Origin: an uncultured Prevotellaceae bacterium
GTDB lineage: Bacteria > Bacteroidota > Bacteroidia > Bacteroidales > Bacteroidaceae
DNA length: 60,659 bases
Direction of reading: 5' to 3'
Assembly: GCA_900318885.1 (NCBI GenBank)
Contig: ONMN01000021.1
Coordinates: 1-60,659, forward strand
Positions 33,113 through 40,960 of this stretch are shown in pieces (the stretch's first letter is position 1; each line of letters begins with the position of its first letter). The notes below the pieces were generated by a model that was not told where the DNA came from, did not search any database, and worked only from the letters and a program-made list of their open reading frames with translations. The position numbers and the translations under genes are program-made.

Positions 33113-33177
33113 ATTAATGCTTGCAATTGTTACCTTTAATGCTCGTAATTGCTACCATTAATGCTGGCAATGGAATC
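33113..33177 (+). repeat. Degenerate 22-bp tandem repeat, three units
   Basis: Units start ATTAATGCTTGCAATTG, TTTAATGCTCGTAATTG and ATTAATGCTGGCAATGG. Confidence 0.6.
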
Positions 33178-33316
33178 AATACTATCGGAGTAATCGGAAA
33201 TACTCCAAGAGTATTTAAAATTACTTTCGGAGTATTGCATTTAAGTGCTGGGTTGAAGGGGAAGAGTGCTGGCGTTTGCACGGCCGCGGGGACGCGTCGG
33301 TAGCACGGCCTCGTGA

Positions 33317-34696
33317 TTATTGGGCGGGATTGAGATAGTGCTTTCTGTTGATTTTACCGTTGAAGGTGCGTTCGACTTTGTCGACCTGACTGTAGAGCAT
33401 GGGGATTTTGTATGCCTCCAGCTTCGTTTTCAGATGCAGGGCGAGGGCCTTGCGGTCCAGCGACTTGCCGTCCTTCATGACCACGAGGAGCTTCAGGGCC
33501 TTGCCGGAAATGATGTGGTCGACGGGTATGCACACGCAGTCCTCCACGTCGGGGAATGCCAGTGCGGCATCCTCCACCTCGGTCGGTGCGACCTTGAAGC
33601 CGCCGACATTGATGACGTCGTCCTCACGGCCCGTGAGATGCAGCATGCCATCGGCGTCGAGCATTCCCATGTCCGACGTGTAAACCACGTCTAACGTTGA
33701 ACGTTGAACGTTGAACATTGAACGTTGACCATTGACCATTGAACATTGACCATTGACCATTGAACATTGATTGTCTCCGACATATCCCGTCATCAGGGTA
33801 CGGCCCTTACAGGCGATGAGGCCCTTGTCGGTAATGATAATCTGTGAATGTTTCATCGGACGCCCCAGACACCCTGCCACGCACTTACCGTCGTTATAGT
33901 TGTAGGTGCTGATGATGCCGGTCTCCGTGGAGGCGTAGGTGTTGTAAAGGCGCGTCGTGGGCAGCAAGCGACACAGCGCCTCCATGTCTGCCTGCGATAT
34001 GGCTGCGGCACCGGTTTCGATGAAGTCCATTTTGTCGGCCAGTGCTGCCAGTTGTGCGGCACCAAACTGCAGCAGCATGCGGATGCTGGCGGGCACGAGG
34101 AATGTGGCCATCTTCGGTGCGGGATATTGGAAGGCGTCGAAGAATCGGTTTAAGTCCTTCAGGCCGTCGACGATGATGGCGGTAGCCCCCAGCATCATGA
34201 GCGGATAGAGCTTCGACAGGCTTCCGATGTGGTTCAGAGGTCCGTTGACGACGAATGCCAGGTCGTGGGAGAATCCCTGTCCGTCGATGAGGTTTTCGGC
34301 ATCGGCAATGATGGCGTCGTGGCTGATGATGACGCCCTTCGACCGTCCTGTCGTCCCCGTGGTGTAGAGGATGTCCGCCGAACCCTTCGGGACGGTATGG
34401 GGGCACAGCTCATGGGCAATCTTTTGGAACGACGCCTCCGGCAGGTCCTTTTCCAATGGTGCTACGACACATCCTGCGACGTGATATGCAAAATAGTCCA
34501 CGAGGTAGTCAACCGTCGGCAGGGCTCGCAGACAGACAATCTGTCCCTCCCGACAGCCGGCCTCCTGCAATGCCGCCGCCTTCCGGCTGATTCGCTCCTG
34601 CAACATGCTGTAGGTGCAGTGCTCTCCGTCGCAGACGATTGCCGTCTTGTCAGGGTATAGCGTGGCGTTGCGTTCGATATAGTGTTCGATGGTCAT
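33317..34696 (-). CDS. AMP-dependent acyl/aryl ligase of the polyene cluster, with heptamer insertion
   Basis: The protein (about 459 residues from ATG 34696) is an ANL-superfamily adenylate-forming enzyme: ILYTTGTTGRSKGVIISH (P-loop), YNTYASTETG, the hinge GREDDVINVGGFKVAPTEVED and the C-terminal lysine in ERTFNGKINRK. It would activate an aryl or fatty acid and load it on an ACP, the role of ApeH-like ligases. An earlier TTG start is possible, but it lies in repeat DNA. Residues about 323-350 (QCSMVNGQCSMVNGQRSMFN) are encoded by a heptamer array, just before the YTSDMG motif. Confidence 0.85.
   Translation of the reverse strand: MTIEHYIERNATLYPDKTAIVCDGEHCTYSMLQERISRKAAALQEAGCREGQIVCLRALPTVDYLVDYFAYHVAGCVVAPLEKDLPEASFQKIAHELCPHTVPKGSADILYTTGTTGRSKGVIISHDAIIADAENLIDGQGFSHDLAFVVNGPLNHIGSLSKLYPLMMLGATAIIVDGLKDLNRFFDAFQYPAPKMATFLVPASIRMLLQFGAAQLAALADKMDFIETGAAAISQADMEALCRLLPTTRLYNTYASTETGIISTYNYNDGKCVAGCLGRPMKHSQIIITDKGLIACKGRTLMTGYVGDNQCSMVNGQCSMVNGQRSMFNVQRSTLDVVYTSDMGMLDADGMLHLTGREDDVINVGGFKVAPTEVEDAALAFPDVEDCVCIPVDHIISGKALKLLVVMKDGKSLDRKALALHLKTKLEAYKIPMLYSQVDKVERTFNGKINRKHYLNPAQ
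33693..33773 (-). repeat. Heptamer array inside the ligase gene
   Basis: Eleven or so 7-bp units of AACGTTG, AACATTG and ACCATTG type, translated in frame as SMVNGQ/SMFNVQ repeats. Confidence 0.9.
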
Positions 34697-34702
34697 AGTT
34701 TT

Positions 34703-34734
34703 ATGTTCAATGTTCAACGTTCAATGTTCAACGT
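34703..34734 (-). repeat. Heptamer array at the ACP-ligase junction
   Basis: Units of AACGTTG/AACATTG encode the last residues (LNIER) and the stop of the ACP gene. Confidence 0.85.
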
Positions 34735-34944
34735 TTTCTCTTCCACCATTGCCACGATGCTGTCAAGCGTTTTCAGGTTCTTCGGCGTAGCATCCGTCGC
34801 CTCCAACTTGATGCCGTATTCGTCGGAAAGCAGCATCAATATGGTTGTTACGCCCAATGAGTCGAGTTCACTGAACAGGAAGTCGGAGTCGAAATCCACC
34901 AAGGGTAGCGCTTCCTCTAATAATTGTCTAATCCTTTCTCGCAT
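34714..34944 (-). CDS. Acyl carrier protein
   Basis: The 76-residue acidic protein has the ACP helix-turn with the phosphopantetheine serine in SELDSLGVTTILMLLSDEYGI. It is one of three ACPs in the operon. It overlaps the exporter gene by 17 bp, and its C-terminal LNIER and stop codon come from a heptamer array. Confidence 0.88.
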   Translation of the reverse strand: MRERIRQLLEEALPLVDFDSDFLFSELDSLGVTTILMLLSDEYGIKLEATDATPKNLKTLDSIVAMVEEKTLNIER

Positions 34945-37438
34945 ATTCTAAATTATTTGTTACGTTTTCGGTGGCGTGACGGGCCACGATGGCACGCTCG
35001 TCGTCGGCGATCACTGCCACATAGCGTCGCTGCGGATTGAGCAGTGCCACCAACAGTGCCGTTTCGCCCCAACCGTCGTCGGTGATGGTTTCGCCGTCCG
35101 ACAGTTGACTTAGTTCAGCCTCGTGACTGCGCCAGTAACGCAGCCGACGGTTGACGGCCATTGATATTTCCACCCCACGGTAGCGGTAGCGGTCGGAAAC
35201 TTTCTGGTAAGCACTATTTCGATTTCTAAATAGTAATCCACAAAGGGTTATCGGCTGCCTGCGTTCGTTGCCATTGCGGTCGTACACCAACCAGCGGAAG
35301 CAATATGTTGGTAATAGCCATGCCATAAAGACGACTGTAAACATTCCCACGATGGTCACCTCAGCCAACGAGCGCAGGGCGGGATGGCGTGCTACAATCA
35401 GCGATCCAATGCCTATAAACATGATTAGCGCTGAAATGATGATGCTTTGTTTGTATGAGTTCAGCATCTTGCGTCGGTAGGCATATTCGTACTGGCAACC
35501 CTCCGTCATAAAGATGGTGTAGTCGTCGCCCTGTCCGAAGATGAATGTTGCCAGGATGATGTTGACCACGTTAAACTGTATGCCCAGCAGCGACATGATG
35601 CCCAATATCCACACCCAGCTGACGGCCATGGGCAGGAACGATATGAGGGCCAGTTCTATGCTGCCCATCGAGAACCACAGGAAGAAGAACACGATGGCTC
35701 CGCAGGCCCAGCCGATGTAGTTGAAATTGTCCGTCAGACTGCTTACAATGGCGGAGGTGAGGGCAGATGAACGTTGAACGTTGAACATTGAACGTTGAAC
35801 GTCTGATGTTTGATGGCTGAGGGACATGAGTTTGTAGAAGTCGTCGAACGAATCGTCGGCAAAGCCCATCGCTGCTGCTTTCTGCCGCAGTTGCTGACAC
35901 AGTGCGGCACCCTTCGTGGTGCGCCATTCGTTCCACTGGTTGACCATTGACCATTGACCATTGACCATTGACCATTGACCATTGACCATTGAGGGCTGTT
36001 CCAGCAGTTTCATGTCCTGGCGCTGTTCGTCTGTCATATAGTTGATGTTGCGCAAATCAGCATCGAAAGAAGTCTGAAAACTGAAATATCCCAACACAAC
36101 GGTCAGAGCAACAACCGTCCCGACAATCCACCGTTTGTTCTCCAGCTGCACATCGCCGAGTCGTTCGAGAAGTCTGATGGCTGATGTCTGATGTCTGATG
36201 GCTGATGGTTCTCTGACCTGAAGGTCTGAGTGTGGCACGCAATGATGGCTGAGGTCTGCCCCCTTCTGCACCATGTGGGGTAACCATACGAGTACGAAGA
36301 TGATGGTGCCGACGAGCAGGAATGCGCTGAAAAGCCCCAAGTCGCGCAATGCCACCGACTGTAGCGGCACCAGCGCCAGGAACGCCCCGACGGTGGTGAC
36401 GTTGCCCACCACGAGCGGCATCCTGATCTCTTTGAGTGCCGTCTGCACGTCCGTCGTATGTGACAGATGTGCGATGAGGTGCAGCGGATAGTTGACAGCT
36501 ATACCCAAGATGACGGAGGATATGCCTATGACGATGATAGAGACATCGTTGTGAACCAGTGTGAGACAGCCCATTGCAAAAAGCCATCCCCATGCGATAC
36601 TGACTGCGATGAGCATCAGGTTACGTACGTTACGGAATACCAACCACAGCAGAAGTAGAATGAGAATCACTGCAAAGGTTATTGAAATGATGCTGTCTTT
36701 CTTTATCTGTTGAGCATTGCCGACAGCAATGACAGGACCTCCTGTCAGGCGTACCGAAACATCAGGGAATTGAAGGCTGACGCTGTCGCATATCTGCTGA
36801 ACCATTGACACCAACGTGGCGTTATGCTCCGTCTCGCTGGCTCCGAAAGGTGAATCAATCAGAAGCACACTGCTATTAGCCAGATTGGTTGGTTTCTGAC
36901 GAGCCAAAACAGACGCGAACAAATTCAGCGGGTCGTGCTGAATTTGCATAGCCGCCATGCCGCCACTGGGTAGCATCAGCATTTGTTTGTCGTTTTCCAG
37001 TTGGCGGTCCATAAAGTCAGGCGTTTCTGTCATGCTGTCTATACGGGCATAGTCATCCGCTGTCAGCAGGTACGGCATCTGCGCATATATAGTGTTCATA
37101 GCCTCTTGTACGACTTCAGGATCGTCACCCTGCAAAATGGCTAATGGCTTTTGGCTTTTCTCTCGGAGAGAGTGTGGCGTTGCGAGGGCTGTTAGCTGTT
37201 CCGCCATCTCTGTAAACAAGTCTACAGCAGGCTGACAGTCATTGTCGGGAGATTGAAATATGACATAGATACGACGTGCACTCGACGTATTCTGATATTC
37301 CATAAAGGCTTCTTGCTGCTCATTCTCAAGTGGCAGGAAGTCGGAAATGTCTTCCTTATACGACTGTCCAGCCGTCAACAGCACCAATATGGCCGTTAAC
37401 ACCGCGAATATGATCCACTTTTTATTGTTCATGTTCAA
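34928..37438 (-). CDS. MMPL/RND-type lipid exporter with several repeat insertions
   Basis: The 836-residue inner-membrane protein has the RND/MMPL plan: one N-terminal helix, a large periplasmic loop, a bundle with DVSIIVIGISSVILGIAVNYPLHL, a second loop, and a second bundle with FIFGQGDDYTIFMTEG. Aryl-polyene loci encode such exporters (ApeM-like) for moving the finished lipid to the outer membrane. Non-native segments are visible: PHSLREKS (palindromic element, 37156), CVPHSDLQVREP plus SAIRHQTSAIR (36172-36240), MVNGQWSMVNGQWSMVN (35939) and DVQRSMFNVQRS (35769). All are in frame and in loops. Confidence 0.87.
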   Translation of the reverse strand: MNMNNKKWIIFAVLTAILVLLTAGQSYKEDISDFLPLENEQQEAFMEYQNTSSARRIYVIFQSPDNDCQPAVDLFTEMAEQLTALATPHSLREKSQKPLAILQGDDPEVVQEAMNTIYAQMPYLLTADDYARIDSMTETPDFMDRQLENDKQMLMLPSGGMAAMQIQHDPLNLFASVLARQKPTNLANSSVLLIDSPFGASETEHNATLVSMVQQICDSVSLQFPDVSVRLTGGPVIAVGNAQQIKKDSIISITFAVILILLLLWLVFRNVRNLMLIAVSIAWGWLFAMGCLTLVHNDVSIIVIGISSVILGIAVNYPLHLIAHLSHTTDVQTALKEIRMPLVVGNVTTVGAFLALVPLQSVALRDLGLFSAFLLVGTIIFVLVWLPHMVQKGADLSHHCVPHSDLQVREPSAIRHQTSAIRLLERLGDVQLENKRWIVGTVVALTVVLGYFSFQTSFDADLRNINYMTDEQRQDMKLLEQPSMVNGQWSMVNGQWSMVNQWNEWRTTKGAALCQQLRQKAAAMGFADDSFDDFYKLMSLSHQTSDVQRSMFNVQRSSALTSAIVSSLTDNFNYIGWACGAIVFFFLWFSMGSIELALISFLPMAVSWVWILGIMSLLGIQFNVVNIILATFIFGQGDDYTIFMTEGCQYEYAYRRKMLNSYKQSIIISALIMFIGIGSLIVARHPALRSLAEVTIVGMFTVVFMAWLLPTYCFRWLVYDRNGNERRQPITLCGLLFRNRNSAYQKVSDRYRYRGVEISMAVNRRLRYWRSHEAELSQLSDGETITDDGWGETALLVALLNPQRRYVAVIADDERAIVARHATENVTNNLEYARKD
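35769..35822 (-). repeat. Heptamer arrays inside the exporter gene
   Basis: AACGTTG/AACATTG units at 35769-35802, followed by CTGATGT/TTGATGG-type units to 35822. Translated in frame. Confidence 0.85.
35939..35992 (-). repeat. Heptamer array ACCATTG inside the exporter gene
   Basis: About seven near-perfect ACCATTG units, translated as repeated MVNGQWS. Because 21 bp equals three heptamers, changes of three units keep the frame. Confidence 0.9.
36172..36240 (-). repeat. CTGATGK heptamers next to a palindromic element, inside the exporter gene
   Basis: CTGATGT/CTGATGG units (36172-36207) directly abut the palindromic element (36208-36240: CTC-T-GACCT-GA-AGGTC-T-GAG plus GTGTGGC). Together they encode CVPHSDLQVREPSAIR. 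Confidence 0.85.
37156..37183 (-). repeat. Palindromic element inside the exporter gene
   Basis: TCTCTC-G-GAGAGA joined to GAGTGTGGCGTTGC; read by the host gene as ATPHSLREKS. Confidence 0.85.
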
Positions 37439-37448
37439 TGTTCAACGT

Positions 37449-38576
37449 TCAATGTTTCACGTCCACCGGATTCGCATAGATTCCCAAAAATATTTCCCGC
37501 AATCGTTCTATGTCGCACGTCTCCGCATAGCGGTCCAGCTTCGCCAGATGGTGACGGAACGCCTCACGTTCCTCGTCGGTGTACATCCCGCGGTAGCGCT
37601 CGTTGCCATACAGCATGTCGTGGGCCACGTAGTTGTTCGGCCACAGACGGTAGGCTCCGTTGATGCGCTGGTCTATCAGGCCCGCCACCGCCTTGTGGTA
37701 TTCGTTGTTCGTCAGCCCCTCCATAGCCGCCAACTCTTCCGTGCGGATGGGTTCACACAGCGCCATATGTACGCGTCCCTTCCATTGCACGATGCCCGTC
37801 ATGATGCTGTTCAAGTCCTCACCGGGCTTCTTCGTATATTTCGTGTACTGCGACTCATACAGTTCCAGCGCCTTCAGCACCTCGCACGACTCCCATTCGT
37901 ACGAGAAGGTCACGGGCACGATGTTCAGTTCCGCCAACGCCTTCACGCGGTCTTTGTCCTTGCTCATGCAGAACATCTTTATAACGCCTTGGTCCGTGCG
38001 GTCTATGCCGTTCTTTGTCCGTCCGTTGCGCTGGGCAATCCACACCGACTCGCCCTTTTCCCTGATGGTATAGCGGATATATTCCGAGAGGTGTAGCGAC
38101 TGGCGGTAGAACTCCTTGATGTCGCCCCCAGGCCGCGCCACCTTGAACATCTTGTTGCTCCGGCCTACGTCGATCACCACCGGATGACGCATCAGGTTTT
38201 CGCCAAACGTAATCTCCGTGGTCTCAAAGCCGTTCTTCACCAGCCAATATTGCAGCAGACTGGCATCGAGCATGATGTCTCTGTGGTTCGACACAAACAG
38301 ATAATGCTTGTCATGCGAAAGCCGCTCCAGACCGGAAACGGTAAACGCCGTCATGCTGCGCGCAATGACCTGTTCGTTCACCTTCACCATTGCATCGTGC
38401 TGAAACTCACGAACTGTCTTAAACGCTCGGACGCGCTGACGTACATCTTCCAATGGTTCCGTCGGATATACAAACGACGCCAGCAACGGAAACACGTCGC
38501 TCGTCGCTATGCGCTCCATCGCTGCCAAAAACTCCTTCTCGTCATACGGACGAATATCGTCAAACTTACTTATCAT
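37449..38576 (-). CDS. Glycerolipid-type acyltransferase
   Basis: The 375-residue protein resembles 1-acyl-glycerol-3-phosphate acyltransferases of the PlsB/PlsC fold. It has YLFVSNHRDIMLDASLL as the catalytic block, then FGENLMRHPVVIDVGRSNKMF, ESVWIAQRNGRTKNGID and VPVTFSYEWESCE. The histidine-aspartate spacing is NHRDIMLD rather than the common NHxxxxD. It probably acylates the polyene head or glycerol carrier. It overlaps the esterase gene by 11 bp. Confidence 0.75.
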   Translation of the reverse strand: MISKFDDIRPYDEKEFLAAMERIATSDVFPLLASFVYPTEPLEDVRQRVRAFKTVREFQHDAMVKVNEQVIARSMTAFTVSGLERLSHDKHYLFVSNHRDIMLDASLLQYWLVKNGFETTEITFGENLMRHPVVIDVGRSNKMFKVARPGGDIKEFYRQSLHLSEYIRYTIREKGESVWIAQRNGRTKNGIDRTDQGVIKMFCMSKDKDRVKALAELNIVPVTFSYEWESCEVLKALELYESQYTKYTKKPGEDLNSIMTGIVQWKGRVHMALCEPIRTEELAAMEGLTNNEYHKAVAGLIDQRINGAYRLWPNNYVAHDMLYGNERYRGMYTDEEREAFRHHLAKLDRYAETCDIERLREIFLGIYANPVDVKH

Positions 38577-39405
38577 AGTTTTTTATCCATTCCAAAAACA
38601 TTTGCTTCCATTGGCGACACTCCGCAGTGCCCTTCCGTTCGCTGGCACCAAAACCGTGACCGCCCGTTTGGAACTGCACATAGCGGTGGTTCACCCCCGC
38701 TGCTGTCAAGGCCGAGTCGAGCAATACCGAGTTACGATAGTCCACCACGGGATCGTCCACACAGTTCACCAGAAACACTGGCGGACAGTCCGTTGGCACG
38801 TGGCGCTCTAACGACAGCTGGTCGCGTAACGCCTCGTTCCCCGTGCGTGAGTCACCCAATAGTCCACGGCGCGAACGCTTGTGGACGCACTCCTCCGTCA
38901 TCGTCACCACAGGATATACCGGCACGACAAATGCTGGACGGTCCACCGCGTCAAACAGCTCTGCTGCCGACATCACTAGATGTCCACCGGCCGAAAAGCC
39001 CATGGCACCAATCCTCGTTGTGTCCACACCATACTCCTTCGCATGCTCCTTCACATATCTGATGGCCTGCCGCAGATCGTCCTGTGCGTCGGGATATCTG
39101 GTGCCACGAAATATTAGTCGGTAGTGTGTGGCATATGCCAGTGCCTTCGCCGTGCGGTAGTTCAGCACAAATGCCGTGATGCCGTTCTCCTGCAACCACT
39201 GTCCTACGTCGCTGGCCTCGCCCTCCTTGTCGTGCCAGAAATAGCTGCCACCGGGACATACCACCACCGCCGTACCGTTGCCCCCCACGGCCCGATATGG
39301 CATCATCATCACACTTTTGTGATGCGTGTCATGCTCCCAGATGTTTATCTGAGCGCCAGCCCTCATGGCGACAAGCAGTAATAGGATGATTATCTTTTGT
39401 TTCAT
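38566..39405 (-). CDS. Secreted alpha/beta-hydrolase (acetyl-esterase-like)
   Basis: The 279-residue protein has a signal peptide (MKQKIIILLLLVAMRAGAQ) and an esterase domain of the BD-FAE/Est10 type: VVVCPGGSYFWHDKEGE (oxyanion HGG-like), the nucleophile in GAMGFSAGGHLVMS, the aspartate in NCVDDPVVDYRN and the histidine in TGGHGFG. It is embedded in the polyene operon, where it could trim esters in the periplasm. Such enzymes also work in hemicellulose degradation, so its placement here may be a later insertion. Confidence 0.8.
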   Translation of the reverse strand: MKQKIIILLLLVAMRAGAQINIWEHDTHHKSVMMMPYRAVGGNGTAVVVCPGGSYFWHDKEGEASDVGQWLQENGITAFVLNYRTAKALAYATHYRLIFRGTRYPDAQDDLRQAIRYVKEHAKEYGVDTTRIGAMGFSAGGHLVMSAAELFDAVDRPAFVVPVYPVVTMTEECVHKRSRRGLLGDSRTGNEALRDQLSLERHVPTDCPPVFLVNCVDDPVVDYRNSVLLDSALTAAGVNHRYVQFQTGGHGFGASERKGTAECRQWKQMFLEWIKNYDK

Positions 39406-39408
39406 ATT

Positions 39409-40929
39409 TTATTTATTATTTAGGCCGAAGGACGCATTGATCTTATTAACCACATAGTTTCTGCCCAAGATGGCCTCACATGTCGTGATGGCCGTTAGGG
39501 GCACACCGCAAAAGCCGTGCAGGTTGACGTTCTGACCCGTCAGCAGCAGGTTGCGCACCTTTGTTACCACTGGCACCTGCGACAACACGATATTCTGACA
39601 ATTTTTGGCATATCCACAAATGCTGCCGTCCTTCACACCATAGAAGTCGCGGATGGTTAGTGGCGACGACGTATTGATGACCTCTATGCATGCCTGGAAG
39701 CCTGGGTGCATTTCTTCTATCTGCGCCAATAGCAATTCTGCACATTTCGCCTTCCATACCTCATACTCCGCACCACGATGCCCCACAGTGGTGTTCTCCC
39801 ATTGCCTGACCATATCGAAGGGCATAGGTGCTGTTATCAGTACCTTTGTGGCATATTGGCCTTGATGACAGTTTGGTGGCGTCATCATCAGGAATCCCAA
39901 TGGCCAAGGGCGGTCTGTACGACTGAAATTCCACACATCTGCATACCGCGTCATATAGTATTCCGAATGATTAATGTATGGGAACGTCTCCGGCTTCAGC
40001 TTTACGTACAGTGCAAAAGCGGAATGGGTGTTGGGGATAGTGTCCAAACGCTCACGATACGATTTGGGGAATGCTTTTTCGTCCATCAGTTTCATCAGCG
40101 TACAGGGATGAACGTCAGAGATGTAGTAGTCGGCCGTGTATTGCTTGCCACTCTTCGTACGAACATACTCCACCTTCCTGTCAACAACGTTGATCCACTC
40201 GACGGCATCGCCTGCAATCACCTGACCACCATTGGTGGTGATAACGTCAGCAAGGAGTTGTGCGAAATGGCAGCTGCCATCAACAAACCTGCTGGCACCA
40301 TGAATGTACAGCGTACTGATAATGGCATGAACGTATGCTGGTGTCTCGTGGGCACGACCGCCATACAGCGGATTCATATAGGCCAACACACTCCGCAAAC
40401 GTTCGTCCTTGATATATTTGGCAATAAAGGCATCAGCAGCCATCAGAAAGTCATTGGACTCAGCAAAGAGCCCCATCTGACCTGTAGAAGGTCTCAGATT
40501 GAACAAATCTACCTTGTCAGCGATAGCCAATACGGCATCGACATAACGCTCCAGATTTCCTTGCTCTTCAGGAAAATACTTTGACAGCGAACTGATAAAC
40601 CCTTCCCGGCCTTTAGCTATATCGTAATAGGTGTGGTCTTCTGAGAAATACAGTCGGTCGGTGCAATAGTCATCCACATCGCGAATCTTCATTTTATCCA
40701 GGACACCCAGATAGCGGCAGATTTTCCATACATTACCACCAGGATGCATACCTCCAATCACGTGCATTCCTGTATCGAAATGCTCGCCAAAGCGTTGGAA
40801 GGTCTGGAGCCCACCACCAATCGTAGCGTTCTTCTCCAAGATGACGACCTCGAAGCCTTCCTTGCTTAGGATGGCACCAGTGAACAACCCACCTAAACCT
40901 GCACCTATGATGACGACGCGCTGTTTCAT
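39409..40929 (-). CDS. CrtI-like FAD-dependent oxidoreductase, copy 1
   Basis: The protein (506 residues from ATG 40929) starts with the dinucleotide-binding motif VVIIGAGLGGLFTGAILSKEG and VVILEKN, and has the C-terminal NLLLTGQNVNLHGFCGVPLTAI motif of phytoene-desaturase-type enzymes. Paired CrtI-like proteins occur in flexirubin and other Bacteroidetes polyene clusters, where they may desaturate or isomerise the chain. An upstream in-frame ATG at 40935 lies in heptamer DNA. It is about 43% like its neighbour by eye (many shared motifs), so the pair arose by duplication. Confidence 0.85.
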   Translation of the reverse strand: MKQRVVIIGAGLGGLFTGAILSKEGFEVVILEKNATIGGGLQTFQRFGEHFDTGMHVIGGMHPGGNVWKICRYLGVLDKMKIRDVDDYCTDRLYFSEDHTYYDIAKGREGFISSLSKYFPEEQGNLERYVDAVLAIADKVDLFNLRPSTGQMGLFAESNDFLMAADAFIAKYIKDERLRSVLAYMNPLYGGRAHETPAYVHAIISTLYIHGASRFVDGSCHFAQLLADVITTNGGQVIAGDAVEWINVVDRKVEYVRTKSGKQYTADYYISDVHPCTLMKLMDEKAFPKSYRERLDTIPNTHSAFALYVKLKPETFPYINHSEYYMTRYADVWNFSRTDRPWPLGFLMMTPPNCHQGQYATKVLITAPMPFDMVRQWENTTVGHRGAEYEVWKAKCAELLLAQIEEMHPGFQACIEVINTSSPLTIRDFYGVKDGSICGYAKNCQNIVLSQVPVVTKVRNLLLTGQNVNLHGFCGVPLTAITTCEAILGRNYVVNKINASFGLNNK

Positions 40930-40960
40930 GTTCAATGTTCAACGTTCAATGTTCAATGTT
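40927..40960 (-). repeat. Heptamer array between the two oxidoreductase genes
   Basis: AACATTG/AACGTTG units fill the gap. They give the TGA stop of the upstream gene (after HQGQQH) and lead into the start of the next. Confidence 0.85.

Larger units (their letters stand above)
32590..33316. other. Noncoding, repeat-rich degenerate region
   Basis: There is no credible gene. It contains G+C-rich low-complexity DNA (32590-32720), the inverted 12-mer arrays at 32844-32981, a duplicated CCCTGCCC motif (33069 and 33092), the 22-bp tandem repeat at 33113-33177 and an AATACTCC/GGAGTATT inverted repeat around 33207-33240. Confidence 0.6.

Noticed and set aside
33693-33773. Possible CRISPR array in the repeated GTTCAAY/ACCATTG stretches
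   Set aside because: The units are contiguous 7-mers with no spacers, many lie inside coding frames, and no cas gene is in the window.
34655-34675. GCGTGGCGTTGCG in the ligase gene as another palindromic element copy
   Set aside because: Only part of the tail resembles the element, there is no adjoining palindrome, and the residues (IERNATLYPDKTAI) fit the normal start of such ligases.
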